From: Pseudorhodoplanes sp.
GTDB taxonomy: Bacteria > Pseudomonadota > Alphaproteobacteria > Rhizobiales > Xanthobacteraceae
Direction: 5' to 3'
DNA: 64,000 nt
Assembly: GCA_019187085.1 (NCBI GenBank)
Contig: JABARS010000017.1
Span: forward strand, 1-64,000
How positions within the stretch are numbered: the stretch's first letter is position 1; each line of letters opens with the position of its first letter. The notes beneath the pieces are model-generated. The model was not told where the DNA came from. It saw only the letters and a program-made list of their open reading frames with translations, and made no database searches. Shown in pieces: positions 42,058 to 51,377 of the stretch. Made by a program: the position numbers and the translations under genes.

Positions 42058-44643
42058 TCAGAAGCCATCGATCCGCCTTGCAAGGCTGAGACGGAACAGG
42101 TCGCCGGCCTTGAGCAAATCCAGTTCCGTCGCGGTATCGATCCGTACGACGGCGTCATAGCTCTCGATCTCGCCGGCAATCCGCAAATGCACACGACAGC
42201 GCGGGCGCGGCCGCACGGGCTCATCCTCAAACCCGATATCGATCTGAGCATCCGTGCAGCCACGAAGCCGTTCTCCCAGCCTGCGCGCGTCGCTCCCCGC
42301 CGATAACTGGACCGGCAGCACGCCGAGCCGAACCAGATTGCTCCGGTGAATGCGTTCGAAGCTTGCGGCGACGACGGCCCGCACGCCGAGCAGCGCCGTC
42401 CCCTTGGCCGCCCAGTCACGTGCACTTCCGGTTCCATATCGGTCGGCAGCGACGACCACGAGCGGAACGGACTCGGCACGATAGCGTTCGGCAACCGTAA
42501 AAACGCGGCCGGTTTCGCCTGAAGGCATGTGGACCGTGAACGATCCCTCCTTCCCGTCGAGCAGTAGGTTCTTCAGGCGTTCATTGGCGAACGTGCCGCG
42601 CACCATGACGTTATGGTTCGCCCGTCGCGCCGCATAGGTGTTGAAATCCTTCTCGGCAACTCCGAGCGCGCGCAGATAGTCCGCCGCAACCGACTTGTTG
42701 CCGATCTTGCCGACCGGACTGATATGGTCTGTCGTCACGGCGTCGCCGAGGACGAGGAGCGGCCGCGCCGCAACGACATCGACAAGCGCGCTCATGGCCA
42801 ATGTCTCGAAAAACGGCGGCGGCACGAAGTAGGTCGACGCAGGATCCCATGGGAATTGCGCCCCGCCGCGGGCAGGCAAATTCTCCCATTCCACCGGCCG
42901 AACCAATTCTGCCCAACGGCCGCCTGCCTTTTTCGCCAGAGCCCTCACCTGTTCCGGCGAAGGCCACAGGTCGGCGAGATGAACCTCCATGCCTTGAGCA
43001 GTGCGCACCAGAGGCTCCGTCAGCAGATCGATGTCGACTCGTCCGGCCAAAGCGAAAGCGACAACCAACGCCGGATTCATCAGGTAGGCGACCCGAATGG
43101 CCGGGTGAATGCGCGCTTCGAAGTTACGGTTTCCCGAAAGCACGGCAACCGCCTGGCCGCCGTCCCTTGCGAGGCGCTCTTCGAGTCCGGCAGCGAGCCC
43201 ACCGGAATTGCCGACGCACACGGCGCATCCGTATGCCGCCACGGCAAACCCCAACTCAGCGAGCGGTTCAAGCAATCCCAGATCGGCAAGATAGCCGCTG
43301 ACCGCACGAGAGCCGGGCGCAAGCACCGTCTTGATCTGCCCGTCAACTTCAAGCCCAAGTTTTCGTGCGTTGAGCGCGAGCAATCCGGCGGTGATCATGG
43401 ATTCCGGATTGGCCGTGTTCGTGCAGGATGTAATCGCCGCCAGCACCACCCTCGCATCAAAAACGCCACCCGTCTTCGGGACACTAGTCGCCAATGCCGG
43501 CAGCGATACACGCTCGTCGGGCCGTGTCGGACCGGCCACGCAGGGAATGACGTCTGACAGATCGATACGGATATAGCGGTCGTACTCGATGGGCCCGGGC
43601 TGAACGCGGCCGAACAAACCCTGCCGGGACAGATAGGATCGTATGAGTTCAACCGCCGAGCGCGACCGCCCGTGCGCAGCAAGCCAGTCCAGGACATCAT
43701 CGTCGGTGGGAAAGAGCGCCAGTGTCGCCCCGTATTCCGGCGCCATATTGGCGATCGTGCAGCGATCCGCGACCGAAAGATGATCGAGACCATCGCCGAA
43801 AAACTCCAGGAACGCCCCGACCACGTTTTCCGAGCGCATCCGTTGCGTCAACGTCAGCGCGACATCGGCCGCCAGCGTTCCCGGGCCGGGCGAGCCGTGA
43901 AGCTCGACGCCGATCACTTCGGGGCGGGACAGTTCCTGCAAATCACCAAGCAGCGCAGCTTCGGCTTCGATGCCTCCGATACCCCAGCCCAGCACCCCCA
44001 ACCCATTGACCATCGGCGTATGACTGTCGGTGCCGATGACCGTATCGCAGAAGACCCAGCCGTCACGAACGGACACGATCTCCGCCAGGGACTCCAGATG
44101 CACCTGATGGACGATGCCATTTCCGGGCGGCACTACAGTCAAGCCGGGAAATGCCTGCTGCGCCCATTTTACGAAAGCATATCGTTCGGCATTCTGCTCG
44201 AACTCCGCAGCCAGGTTCTTTTCGAGTGCGGTGGGTGACCCGTAATAATGGCTCTGCACCGAATGGTCCACGACCATCGCAACCGGGACGCGCGGCCGAA
44301 CTGTATCGGCCGGCAATCCGGCGCGGACCACGGCATCCCGGAATGCTGCCATATCGGCAAGGAGCGGCAGACCGGCCGCATCCTGCAGCAGCACGCGGCC
44401 AACGGGAAACGCAAGCGTGCCGTCGCTGGCCTGCCCGTGCAGGATGTTCAGCGGCAATTCCTTGGCGGCAAGGCCTGTGGCGCTCGCCCTCAATGCCGCC
44501 TCAAGAATGATCCGGATCGAGCGCGGCAGTGTCTCGGGCCGCAGTCCGTGCTTGATGACGAATTCCGGCACCGACACGAAGCGCAGCGTACCAAACGCCT
44601 CGAACGACGCCGTAGAACACTCGGTCACCTGTACAGTCGCCAT
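42058..44643 (-). CDS. Aconitase-family hydratase/isomerase
   Basis: 861 residues from the ATG at 44643 with GAGGCG; the longer frame adds 12 residues. The cluster cysteines are present in AITSCTNTANPESM and GCAVCVGNSGGLA, and the swivelling C-terminal domain contains ARDWAAKGTALLG with the active-site Arg segment. Aconitases interconvert citrate and isocitrate, and relatives act on methylcitrate, homoaconitate or dimethylmaleate. As the last gene of a catabolic operon with a CoA-transferase and a citryl-CoA-lyase-like gene, it may handle a tricarboxylate or branched hydroxy-acid other than citrate. It is less conserved than housekeeping AcnA appears to be, so a special substrate is possible. 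Confidence 0.88.
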   Translation of the reverse strand: MATVQVTECSTASFEAFGTLRFVSVPEFVIKHGLRPETLPRSIRIILEAALRASATGLAAKELPLNILHGQASDGTLAFPVGRVLLQDAAGLPLLADMAAFRDAVVRAGLPADTVRPRVPVAMVVDHSVQSHYYGSPTALEKNLAAEFEQNAERYAFVKWAQQAFPGLTVVPPGNGIVHQVHLESLAEIVSVRDGWVFCDTVIGTDSHTPMVNGLGVLGWGIGGIEAEAALLGDLQELSRPEVIGVELHGSPGPGTLAADVALTLTQRMRSENVVGAFLEFFGDGLDHLSVADRCTIANMAPEYGATLALFPTDDDVLDWLAAHGRSRSAVELIRSYLSRQGLFGRVQPGPIEYDRYIRIDLSDVIPCVAGPTRPDERVSLPALATSVPKTGGVFDARVVLAAITSCTNTANPESMITAGLLALNARKLGLEVDGQIKTVLAPGSRAVSGYLADLGLLEPLAELGFAVAAYGCAVCVGNSGGLAAGLEERLARDGGQAVAVLSGNRNFEARIHPAIRVAYLMNPALVVAFALAGRVDIDLLTEPLVRTAQGMEVHLADLWPSPEQVRALAKKAGGRWAELVRPVEWENLPARGGAQFPWDPASTYFVPPPFFETLAMSALVDVVAARPLLVLGDAVTTDHISPVGKIGNKSVAADYLRALGVAEKDFNTYAARRANHNVMVRGTFANERLKNLLLDGKEGSFTVHMPSGETGRVFTVAERYRAESVPLVVVAADRYGTGSARDWAAKGTALLGVRAVVAASFERIHRSNLVRLGVLPVQLSAGSDARRLGERLRGCTDAQIDIGFEDEPVRPRPRCRVHLRIAGEIESYDAVVRIDTATELDLLKAGDLFRLSLARRIDGF

Positions 44644-44685
44644 TGCGGCGCCTCGATTGCTGGTCGTTCTCACGAACAAAGACGA

Positions 44686-45912
44686 CTAGCCGCTCGACGG
44701 TCCCGACGCCGCTTCCCGATCGGCAACGACCACGACACCATCCGCCGCCAGCTTCTCGATTTTTGCATCGCTGAAGCCGAGAGCCGACAACACATCGCGG
44801 GTATCGGCACCGGTTTGCGGCGGATCGAGCCGGACGGACAATTCGGCACCGGCAAAATTGATCGGCAACTTGGGAAGCGCCGTCTTGATGCCGTTGGGGA
44901 GCATCGTCGGCATCAGGCCGCCTGTCGCCAGCAGATGCGGATCGGTGAACAGATCCTCCGCTCGCGCTATCGGCGCGAACGGAATGCGCGCATTTTCCGC
45001 AAGCTTCAGCGCCTCGTCCAGCGTAAGCTTGCCAAGTATCTCCGTGATGATCGGGAGCAGAGCCGCACGGGCCTCGACGCGCGCATTGTTCGTTGCAAAG
45101 GCCGGATTGTCGAGCAAATCCTGCCGACCTGTGACAGCGCAGAAGCGCTGCCAGTGGCTGTCGGTGGTGATGCCGATGAAAATCTGCCGACCATCCTTGA
45201 GGGTGAATATCTCATAGATTGCCCATGCCGATACGCGCTCCGGCATCGGCGGAATGGAGCCGGTCGATTGTGCAGCGTAACAGAGATGCTGTCCCATGAG
45301 GAACACCGCCGTCTCGAACAGGGCGGATTCGATGACGCGCCCTTCCCCCGTGCGATCGCGATCGCGCAACGCGAGAAGGATTGCGATCACGGCAAACATG
45401 CCACCAGTGATATCGACGACCGATGTTCCCGCGCGCAGCGGCCGTCCGCTCGGACCGGTCATATAGGCCAAGCCCGACATCATCTGCACGACTTCATCGA
45501 GCGCGAGCCGGTTCTTGTAGGGACCGTCGAGGAACCCTTTCAGACTCGCGTAGATAAGCCGCGGATTGAGCGCCATGGCCGCTTCGGCGCCAAGACCGAG
45601 ACGATCCATCGTTCCAGGCGCAAAGTTTTCGACAAGAACATCCGCCCGGCGCACGATGTCGCGCGCGATCTCCTGACCCTCGACGGTCTTCAGGTTGACG
45701 GCGATGGAGCGCTTGTTGCGGTTGAAATACCCGAAATAGCCCGTGCCGAACCCCTTGAGGTGGCGCGTCGGATCGCCGTGGGGCGCGGGCTCAATCTTGA
45801 GCACGTCCGCGCCAAAATCGGCAAGGATCATCGCGCAGGACGGGCCCATCACGGTGTGCCCAAAATCCAGCACCGTCACGCCCGATAGCGGCAAGGTTCG
45901 TTTCGCATTCAC
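44686..45912 (-). CDS. Type III CoA-transferase (CaiB/BaiF family)
   Basis: 408 residues, GTG start at 45912 overlapping the stop of the upstream gene (GTGA). The family pattern is clear: LSGVTVLDFGHTVMGPSCAMILADFGADVLKIEP, then NRNKRSIAVNLKTVEGQE, then ADVLVENFAPG, where Glu precedes Asn-Phe; the catalytic Asp is expected in the LDEVVQMMSGLA region. These enzymes move CoA between carboxylic acids through anhydride intermediates. Its partner genes suggest that it activates a citrate-like or hydroxy-dicarboxylic acid for cleavage by the next enzyme. Confidence 0.9.
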   Translation of the reverse strand: MNAKRTLPLSGVTVLDFGHTVMGPSCAMILADFGADVLKIEPAPHGDPTRHLKGFGTGYFGYFNRNKRSIAVNLKTVEGQEIARDIVRRADVLVENFAPGTMDRLGLGAEAAMALNPRLIYASLKGFLDGPYKNRLALDEVVQMMSGLAYMTGPSGRPLRAGTSVVDITGGMFAVIAILLALRDRDRTGEGRVIESALFETAVFLMGQHLCYAAQSTGSIPPMPERVSAWAIYEIFTLKDGRQIFIGITTDSHWQRFCAVTGRQDLLDNPAFATNNARVEARAALLPIITEILGKLTLDEALKLAENARIPFAPIARAEDLFTDPHLLATGGLMPTMLPNGIKTALPKLPINFAGAELSVRLDPPQTGADTRDVLSALGFSDAKIEKLAADGVVVVADREAASGPSSG

Positions 45913-46769
45913 GATTTATTTTCCGATTTGTCGACCCTTTGGCGGGCGGGCACCGCGCGCGGCGCCGGCCCCTCGTAGTGATATCCGGCTGCCGGAGGCA
46001 TCGGGCCCTTGATGCGGCCGCCCTGCATATGCTGTTCGTAAGCGTGGGCCAGAATTCCGACCGAACGCGACAGAATGAAAAGGCCGCGCCCATGCTCCGG
46101 ACTGAAACCCAGCTCGGAATAGATGACCGCCGTGGCCCCATCGATATTCATGGGCAGGCGCCGGCCTATCCGGCGTTCGAGCGCGCTTTCGCAAGCGCGG
46201 CCGATTTCCGAGAACGTGCCGACGATCTCTTTTCGCGATGCAGCCGCGTCGACCAACTGGAGAAGCCGCGTTGCCCGGGGATCGACGGGGTGGAAGCGGT
46301 GACCGAAGCCCGGGATGTGCTGTCTTTTATCCAGGCGGCTGCCAACTTCACGCTCGGTTGCCTCGCTGACCGAAAGGCCCCCCTTCATGGACGATGTGAT
46401 GGCCGCATAAAGCTGCATGGCCTGCTGCCCGGCACCGCCATGGATGTCTCCGAGAGCGTTAACCCCGGACGCCATTGCATTGTTGATACCGACGCCACAG
46501 GTCATGGCCATGCGAGCGATCGCGATCGAGGGCGCCTGTGGTCCGTGATCGACGGCCGCAACCAGCGCGGCCTCAAGAAGCCCGGCCTGCCCCATGGAGG
46601 GCAGTTCTCCCCTGAGCATCAGCCAGATCATCTGTGGGAAGCTGCAATTCCCGATCAGGTCCTGGATCGGGTAACCGCGGACACGAATGGACCCCGGCTC
46701 GATATCGATAATCGAGGTGCGCCACCAGTCACTCGGCATTCCCTCTCGGTCTTTTCTATCGGACGTCAT
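45909..46769 (-). CDS. Citrate synthase-fold protein, citryl-CoA lyase-like
   Basis: 286 residues from the ATG at 46769 behind GAGG; the longer frame runs into the neighbouring gene. It is shorter than citrate synthase (about 430) but has the core: PSIAIARMAMTCGVGINNAM, LGDIHGGAGQQAM with the catalytic His, and HIPGFGHRFHPVDPRA with the second His and an Arg. This short form is usually annotated citryl-CoA lyase and would split a 3-hydroxy-acyl-CoA such as citryl-CoA into acetyl-CoA and an oxo-acid. Position next to a CoA-transferase supports that. Substrate identity is unproven. Confidence 0.84.
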   Translation of the reverse strand: MTSDRKDREGMPSDWWRTSIIDIEPGSIRVRGYPIQDLIGNCSFPQMIWLMLRGELPSMGQAGLLEAALVAAVDHGPQAPSIAIARMAMTCGVGINNAMASGVNALGDIHGGAGQQAMQLYAAITSSMKGGLSVSEATEREVGSRLDKRQHIPGFGHRFHPVDPRATRLLQLVDAAASRKEIVGTFSEIGRACESALERRIGRRLPMNIDGATAVIYSELGFSPEHGRGLFILSRSVGILAHAYEQHMQGGRIKGPMPPAAGYHYEGPAPRAVPARQRVDKSENKS

Positions 46770-46779
46770 ACCGGCAACC

Positions 46780-48747
46780 TCAGACTGTTCTCGCCAACGC
46801 ATTCGCCGCGTAGGTCGCCTGCAGCAGTGCGTGCGGAGCGTTCGCGTCGCCGATACTGTGAACCGGGACACCGGTTCGCTCGAACGCGTTCAGCATATTG
46901 AGGCGGGAAACGCCGCGCGTGGCGACGACAACGTGCGTGAAAGGCCCGAGGACCGTCTCGCGGCCGACCGATGTCTCCCGGATGGTGACCGCACCGCCGT
47001 CATAATGCACGGGTGCGGCGCGGGTCTGGATGAAGACCTTGCGCTCGCGCAACCGCTCGAGCGCGGTCATGCGGCTATAAAGATTGATATCCCAGAGCGC
47101 CGTCTCAGGCTTGCCGACGATGCTCACCTGCGCACCGCTTGCCGCAAGCGTCTCCGCCGCCGTCAACGTGCTCCAGCTTCCAGACAGGTCGTAGATCAGG
47201 ATCGACGTGCCGCGCCAGAGACCGCGATCCATGGCCAGCGCCTCCGTGACCGTAAGCGCCTTCGCGAGCCCGGGAATCGGGACGGCATCCGGCTCGGCGC
47301 CCGCTGCAACGACGACAAGATCTCCGCCGAACGCCCGGACATCGTCGGGCGTTGCTTCCCTGCCGCACTCGACGATCGCGTCCGACTCCAGAACCTCCCG
47401 TTCCAGATAAGCCTTCATCTTGCCGAGGTCGCCGCGCCCGACGCCGGTCGCCGCGATCGTCAACAGACCGCCAAGCGACGAACCCTTCTCCCACAGCGTG
47501 ACGCGATGTCCGCGCAACGATGCAACACGCGTGAATTCCATGCCGGCCGGCCCCCCGCCGACTACCAGGATGCTCTTGCTTCTCTCGGCCTGCGGCGGCG
47601 AGACGGGCCAATCCTTCTCCTTGCCCACGCGTGGATTCATCATGCACGTGATCGGCCGGTGCAGCGCCAATTGTTCGATGCAGAAATTCGATGCGACACA
47701 GGGTCGTATGCGATCCTCGCGACCTTCCAGCGTCTTCTTGATGATCTCCGGATCGGCGATGTGGGCACGCATCATGCCGACCATATCGATCGCACCGGTC
47801 GCCAGGGCCTCCTCTGCGTCCGCCAGCCTGGCGTAACGATTGGCGGTCAACATCGGCAGCGCACCTATGACGTCGCGCAGCCGCACCGTCAAATCGAGAT
47901 ACGGATGAGGCGGATAGCTCATATCGGCGACGTGGTAGCCGATGCTCGGCCAATTATACGACGCGACCGATGCATTGATGAAACTGACGCCGGCCTCCGT
48001 CGCCGCCCGATGGACGATATGCCGGCTGGCATCGGCATCGAGGCCGCCCATCATCAACTCGTCCACGCTCAACCGCACGCCCAGTGGCGTGCGGTCCCGG
48101 AGCTGATCGACCACTGCGCGCAATACGTCCATCGGGAAGCGCATGCGGTTCTCGTCGCTGCCACCATACTCGTCAGTGCGGTTGTTCGAGAGCGGGGAAA
48201 GAAACTGATGCAGCAGATGACCGTGGCCGAAATGGATCTCCATGCCATCGAACCCGGCTTCAAGCGCCAGCTCGACCGCATCGCGATAGCAGGCGATCAC
48301 TTCCCTGATTTCGCTCCGGGTCATTGCGTGCGGCACCTCGCCGGAACCGGTCCACGGAATCGAGGACGGCCCCCAGGCCGGCAGCCGTTCGACGAAATTC
48401 TCGCTGTGCCGGCCGGCATGCGTGATCTGCACGAAGGCCGGGATGTTCTCGGCGTGAATGACGTCGACGATCTTCCGCAATCCCGGCAGCGCGCGGCGGT
48501 CGTTGCCGCTCAGTCCGCCCGAACGGCCAAGGCTGGTCCGGTGCACACGCAGGCATTCGATGATGATCAGTCCGGCGCCACCCTTCGCGCGCTCGCGGTG
48601 ATAGTTGACGTGGGTCTCGGTCGGAAGGAAGTCCTCCGCAAAATTGGTCGTGTGCGCCGGCACGAAGATCCGGTTCTTAATCTCCATCTTTCCGATCCGA
48701 AATGACCGAAAAACGTGTCCGTAGCGCCTGCGGATTTCATCGTTCAT
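46780..48747 (-). CDS. Old-Yellow/2,4-dienoyl-CoA reductase-type flavoprotein with altered Fe-S motif
   Basis: 655 residues from the ATG at 48747; the longer frame overlaps the SDR gene. Residues about 8-345 are an FMN TIM barrel (IKNRIFVPAHTTNFAED, QITHAGRHS, HFGHGHLLHQFLSP), 345-370 the iron-sulfur loop, and 392-655 an FAD/NAD(P)-binding part (ILVVGGGPAGMEF). The order is that of 2,4-dienoyl-CoA reductase and trimethylamine dehydrogenase. The cluster loop has Cys350, Ser353, Cys356 and Cys368: the second Cys is Ser. The enzyme would reduce an enone or dienoyl group, or demethylate an amine. It is in the Liv-type importer operon. Confidence 0.86.
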   Translation of the reverse strand: MNDEIRRRYGHVFRSFRIGKMEIKNRIFVPAHTTNFAEDFLPTETHVNYHRERAKGGAGLIIIECLRVHRTSLGRSGGLSGNDRRALPGLRKIVDVIHAENIPAFVQITHAGRHSENFVERLPAWGPSSIPWTGSGEVPHAMTRSEIREVIACYRDAVELALEAGFDGMEIHFGHGHLLHQFLSPLSNNRTDEYGGSDENRMRFPMDVLRAVVDQLRDRTPLGVRLSVDELMMGGLDADASRHIVHRAATEAGVSFINASVASYNWPSIGYHVADMSYPPHPYLDLTVRLRDVIGALPMLTANRYARLADAEEALATGAIDMVGMMRAHIADPEIIKKTLEGREDRIRPCVASNFCIEQLALHRPITCMMNPRVGKEKDWPVSPPQAERSKSILVVGGGPAGMEFTRVASLRGHRVTLWEKGSSLGGLLTIAATGVGRGDLGKMKAYLEREVLESDAIVECGREATPDDVRAFGGDLVVVAAGAEPDAVPIPGLAKALTVTEALAMDRGLWRGTSILIYDLSGSWSTLTAAETLAASGAQVSIVGKPETALWDINLYSRMTALERLRERKVFIQTRAAPVHYDGGAVTIRETSVGRETVLGPFTHVVVATRGVSRLNMLNAFERTGVPVHSIGDANAPHALLQATYAANALARTV

Positions 48748-48764
48748 CGTTCCATTCTTCCCGC

Positions 48765-49427
48765 TTACGCCATCCACATGCCGCCGTTGATATCGACCAC
48801 CATGCCGGTGATCGACCTGGCGTCCGGCGAACACAGCCATCCCACCGTGCCCGCGATCTCGCTCGCCGCAACGATATTGCCGAGCGGCATGGTCGCGCGC
48901 AGCTTCTCTATTTCCTCGCTCGACAACCGATCGAGCATCGGCGTCGCGACCGGGCCCGGCGCGATCGCGTTCACCCGCACCCCGCGCGGCGCGAGATCCT
49001 TGGCGAGATGCTTGGCCAGCCCGATGATGGCCGCCTTCGCCGCCGCATAGGCAGGGCCGGACAGGCGATTGCCACCGTGGCGTCCATTGACCGAGCTGAA
49101 CAACACGACGCAGGAGTCGCGATGCAGCAGCGAAAATGCCGCCTGGCAGGCAACGAAGGCCGACGTCAGATTGTCGTCGAGCACCCGGCGCCATTCCGCG
49201 ACCGTACAATCCTCGATTCCGCCAACCCCAACGGAACCCGCCGCGTTGACGACGACGTCGAGATGCGTGACGCCGGCCAGAACCTTCTTGTAGTCGTCCG
49301 GATTTGCGGCATCCTGGCCGCGCTCGCGGTCAAGCGTAAAGAGCGTATCGCCGCGCGATCCGAACCACGCGGCGCACGCCTTGCCGATTCCCCCGGAACT
49401 GCCAACCAAGAGGACGTTCCTGTTCAT
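48765..49427 (-). CDS. Short-chain dehydrogenase/reductase
   Basis: 220 residues from the ATG at 49427, which overlaps the OsmC stop (ATGA). The nucleotide motif is LVGSSGGIGKAC, NAAG is present (VVVNAAGSVGV), and the catalytic Ser and Tyr-x3-Lys are in FSSVNGRHGGNRLSGPAYAAAKAA. The C-terminus (DINGGMWMA) is normal. The protein is about 30 residues shorter than typical because the early loops are brief. It probably interconverts a hydroxyl and keto group in the same pathway as the flavoprotein gene that follows 17 nt later. Confidence 0.9.
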   Translation of the reverse strand: MNRNVLLVGSSGGIGKACAAWFGSRGDTLFTLDRERGQDAANPDDYKKVLAGVTHLDVVVNAAGSVGVGGIEDCTVAEWRRVLDDNLTSAFVACQAAFSLLHRDSCVVLFSSVNGRHGGNRLSGPAYAAAKAAIIGLAKHLAKDLAPRGVRVNAIAPGPVATPMLDRLSSEEIEKLRATMPLGNIVAASEIAGTVGWLCSPDARSITGMVVDINGGMWMA

Positions 49428-49885
49428 TGACCCGTTCCAGCGATGCTCTTGGTGATGCGCACGTTGCCCCGCAGCGCGCCGGAGATGGGGCATCGGGCAT
49501 CGGCGATTTCCAGCACCTTCTCGATCCGATCAGCAGCCAGCCCGCTGATGCCGACGGACAAGGCCATCTCCTCGATTTTCCAGCTTGTGCCGTCGATCGC
49601 CAGCACGCAGGTCGCCGCGACATCGACCACAGCGTCCTTTGCAGCGGGAAGTCCCGCCACCATCGAATCGAGTACCGAGCGCACCGACATGGCGAAGCAG
49701 GAAGCGTGCGCGGCAGCGAGCATCTCCTCGGGCGAGGTGCTGGCCGGCGCGTTCTCGTTCTTGCGCGTCTCGAGCGAAACCGGCATGTCCGGCGCGGCAT
49801 TCGACGCGAGCATCAACTTGCCGGCGCCGTCCCTTATCGAACCGATCCAGTTCAAGCTGGCCTTTCTGCGCACTCTTGCAACCAT
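49424..49885 (-). CDS. OsmC/Ohr-family protein
   Basis: 153 residues, ATG with AAAGGAG. The two redox cysteines of the family are visible in AHASCFAMSV and DARCPISGALRGNV, consistent with thiol-dependent reduction of organic hydroperoxides. The length is normal. Position inside a catabolic operon suggests protection against hydroperoxides formed by the flavoprotein or its substrate, or a scaffold role as some OsmC proteins lack peroxidase activity. It follows the importer ATPase gene by 62 nt and overlaps the SDR gene. Confidence 0.9.
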   Translation of the reverse strand: MVARVRRKASLNWIGSIRDGAGKLMLASNAAPDMPVSLETRKNENAPASTSPEEMLAAAHASCFAMSVRSVLDSMVAGLPAAKDAVVDVAATCVLAIDGTSWKIEEMALSVGISGLAADRIEKVLEIADARCPISGALRGNVRITKSIAGTGQ

Positions 49886-49947
49886 CCGAAGCTCCTTTTC
49901 GATCCGTTTCGCGCCGCCGCGACGCCGGTCGACAGCGGCAACGCGCC

Positions 49948-50637
49948 CTAGACGCCGAGATACTTCTCGTGCAAATCCCTGCGATGATGAAAGTCGGCCG
50001 TCGCTGCCGAATGGACGATCTGGCCATCCTCCATGATGTAATGGAAATCAGCGACAGCGAAACACACGCTCAGATTCTGCTCGACCAGCAGCAGCGAAAT
50101 GCCCGCCTTGCGAACATCCTTGATAACCTCGACGATCTGCTCGACCACGATGGGTGCGAGGCCTTCCGTGGGCTCGTCGAGCAGCACGAGCTGCGGATCG
50201 GTCAGCAAGGCGCGGCCGATGGCGAGCATCTGCTGCTCGCCGCCGGAAAGCGCGTTACCGGCATTGTTCTGACGTTCCTTAAGGCGCGGAAACAGGTCAT
50301 AGACGTCGGCGATCTGCCAGCGGGACTTCTTGCGCTGCGCGATCTCCAGATTCTCGCGCACGGACAGGCTGCCGAAGACGCCACGGTCGTCGGGCACAAG
50401 AGCCAGACCCATCCGCGCGCGGGCGTCCGGGGTCAGATCGTCGAGCGGCTTGCCGCCAAGCGTAACCGAGCCGCTCGCGCACCGGCATAGGCCCATGATC
50501 GTGCGCAAAGCCGTCGTTTTGCCGGCGCCGTTGCGGCCGAGAATCGTCACCGCAGAGTTCGGCGGCACCTCTATCGATACACGATGCAGTATTTCACCGC
50601 CGCCGTAACCGGAGCACATGTCCTTAAGCTGGAGCAT
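49948..50637 (-). CDS. Branched-chain-type ABC transporter ATPase (LivF family)
   Basis: 229 residues. Walker A GRNGAGKTT, signature LSGGEQQMLAIGRAL, Walker B LVLLDEPTEGLAP and the LivF-typical LLVEQNLSVCFAVAD are all present. It pairs with the LivG-type ATPase encoded just upstream, with a 14-nt gene overlap. Transporters of this class import amino acids, aromatic acids, urea or short-chain acids. The company of CoA-pathway enzymes makes an organic acid or amide more likely than an amino acid. Confidence 0.92.
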   Translation of the reverse strand: MLQLKDMCSGYGGGEILHRVSIEVPPNSAVTILGRNGAGKTTALRTIMGLCRCASGSVTLGGKPLDDLTPDARARMGLALVPDDRGVFGSLSVRENLEIAQRKKSRWQIADVYDLFPRLKERQNNAGNALSGGEQQMLAIGRALLTDPQLVLLDEPTEGLAPIVVEQIVEVIKDVRKAGISLLLVEQNLSVCFAVADFHYIMEDGQIVHSAATADFHHRRDLHEKYLGV

Positions 50638-51376
50638 GGGAGCTCCCGAGATAGGCGGCCTGCACCGCCTCGTTGCTCTGGATATCCTGGGGCGCGCCGG
50701 TTACGAGCAGCGTGCCGCGCACGAGGACGGAAACCGTTTCCGATATCCCGAGGACGACGCTCATATTGTGTTCGATGAGGACGACGAGATGATCCTTGCC
50801 AAGCTTTTCGATCAGGCGTCGAATGCGGGGAATGTCGTCGATGCCGACGCCGGACGTGGGCTCGTCGAGCAGGATGATGCCCGCCTCGCCCGCGACGCAA
50901 AGGGAAATGTCCACGATCCGCTTGAGACCGTGCGAAAGCTGTGACACCGGCGTGTCCGCGACCTTCTCAAGCCCGAACAGGTCGATGAAATAGCGGGTGC
51001 GGTCGGTGATGTCCGGATTGTGTTCGGCGCGGCGAAAGAACTGCGAGCGCTTTCCACGCTTCGCCTGCACGGCCATCCTGATGTTTTCCATCACCGTCTC
51101 CTCCTCGAAAAGGGACGTGATCTGGAACGAGCGCGCGATGCCGAGCGACAGGCGCGAGGACGGATCGAGCCGCGTTATATCACGGCCGCCGGCGAAGATG
51201 CGGCCGGTGGATGCCGGCAGGATGCCGCTTAGCGCATTGAAGAATGTCGTCTTGCCCGCCCCGTTCGGCCCGATAATGGAATGCACGCCGGGGCCCGTGC
51301 AGGTCAGGCTCACGTCCTGGACAGCATGGAAGCGGCCGAAGCGAACGCTGAGGTTCTCAGTGCGAAGCGTCAGCAT
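50624..51376 (-). CDS. Branched-chain-type ABC transporter ATPase (LivG family)
   Basis: 250 residues from the ATG at 51376; an upstream in-frame ATG at 51391 would overlap the LivM gene. Walker A GPNGAGKTT, the LivG-like LGIARSFQITSLFEE, the degenerate signature LSHGLKRIVDISLCV and Walker B IILLDEPTSGV are visible. It forms the ATPase heterodimer with LivF. The signature sequence LSHGLKR in place of LSGG is common in this subfamily. Confidence 0.92.
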   Translation of the reverse strand: MLTLRTENLSVRFGRFHAVQDVSLTCTGPGVHSIIGPNGAGKTTFFNALSGILPASTGRIFAGGRDITRLDPSSRLSLGIARSFQITSLFEEETVMENIRMAVQAKRGKRSQFFRRAEHNPDITDRTRYFIDLFGLEKVADTPVSQLSHGLKRIVDISLCVAGEAGIILLDEPTSGVGIDDIPRIRRLIEKLGKDHLVVLIEHNMSVVLGISETVSVLVRGTLLVTGAPQDIQSNEAVQAAYLGSSHAPA

Positions 51377-51377
51377 C

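Noticed and set aside
46687..48705. 672-codon open frame on the plus strand
   Set aside because: It is antisense to the Old-Yellow-type flavoprotein gene, has arginine-rich, unpatterned sequence and shows no domain. High GC produces such shadows.
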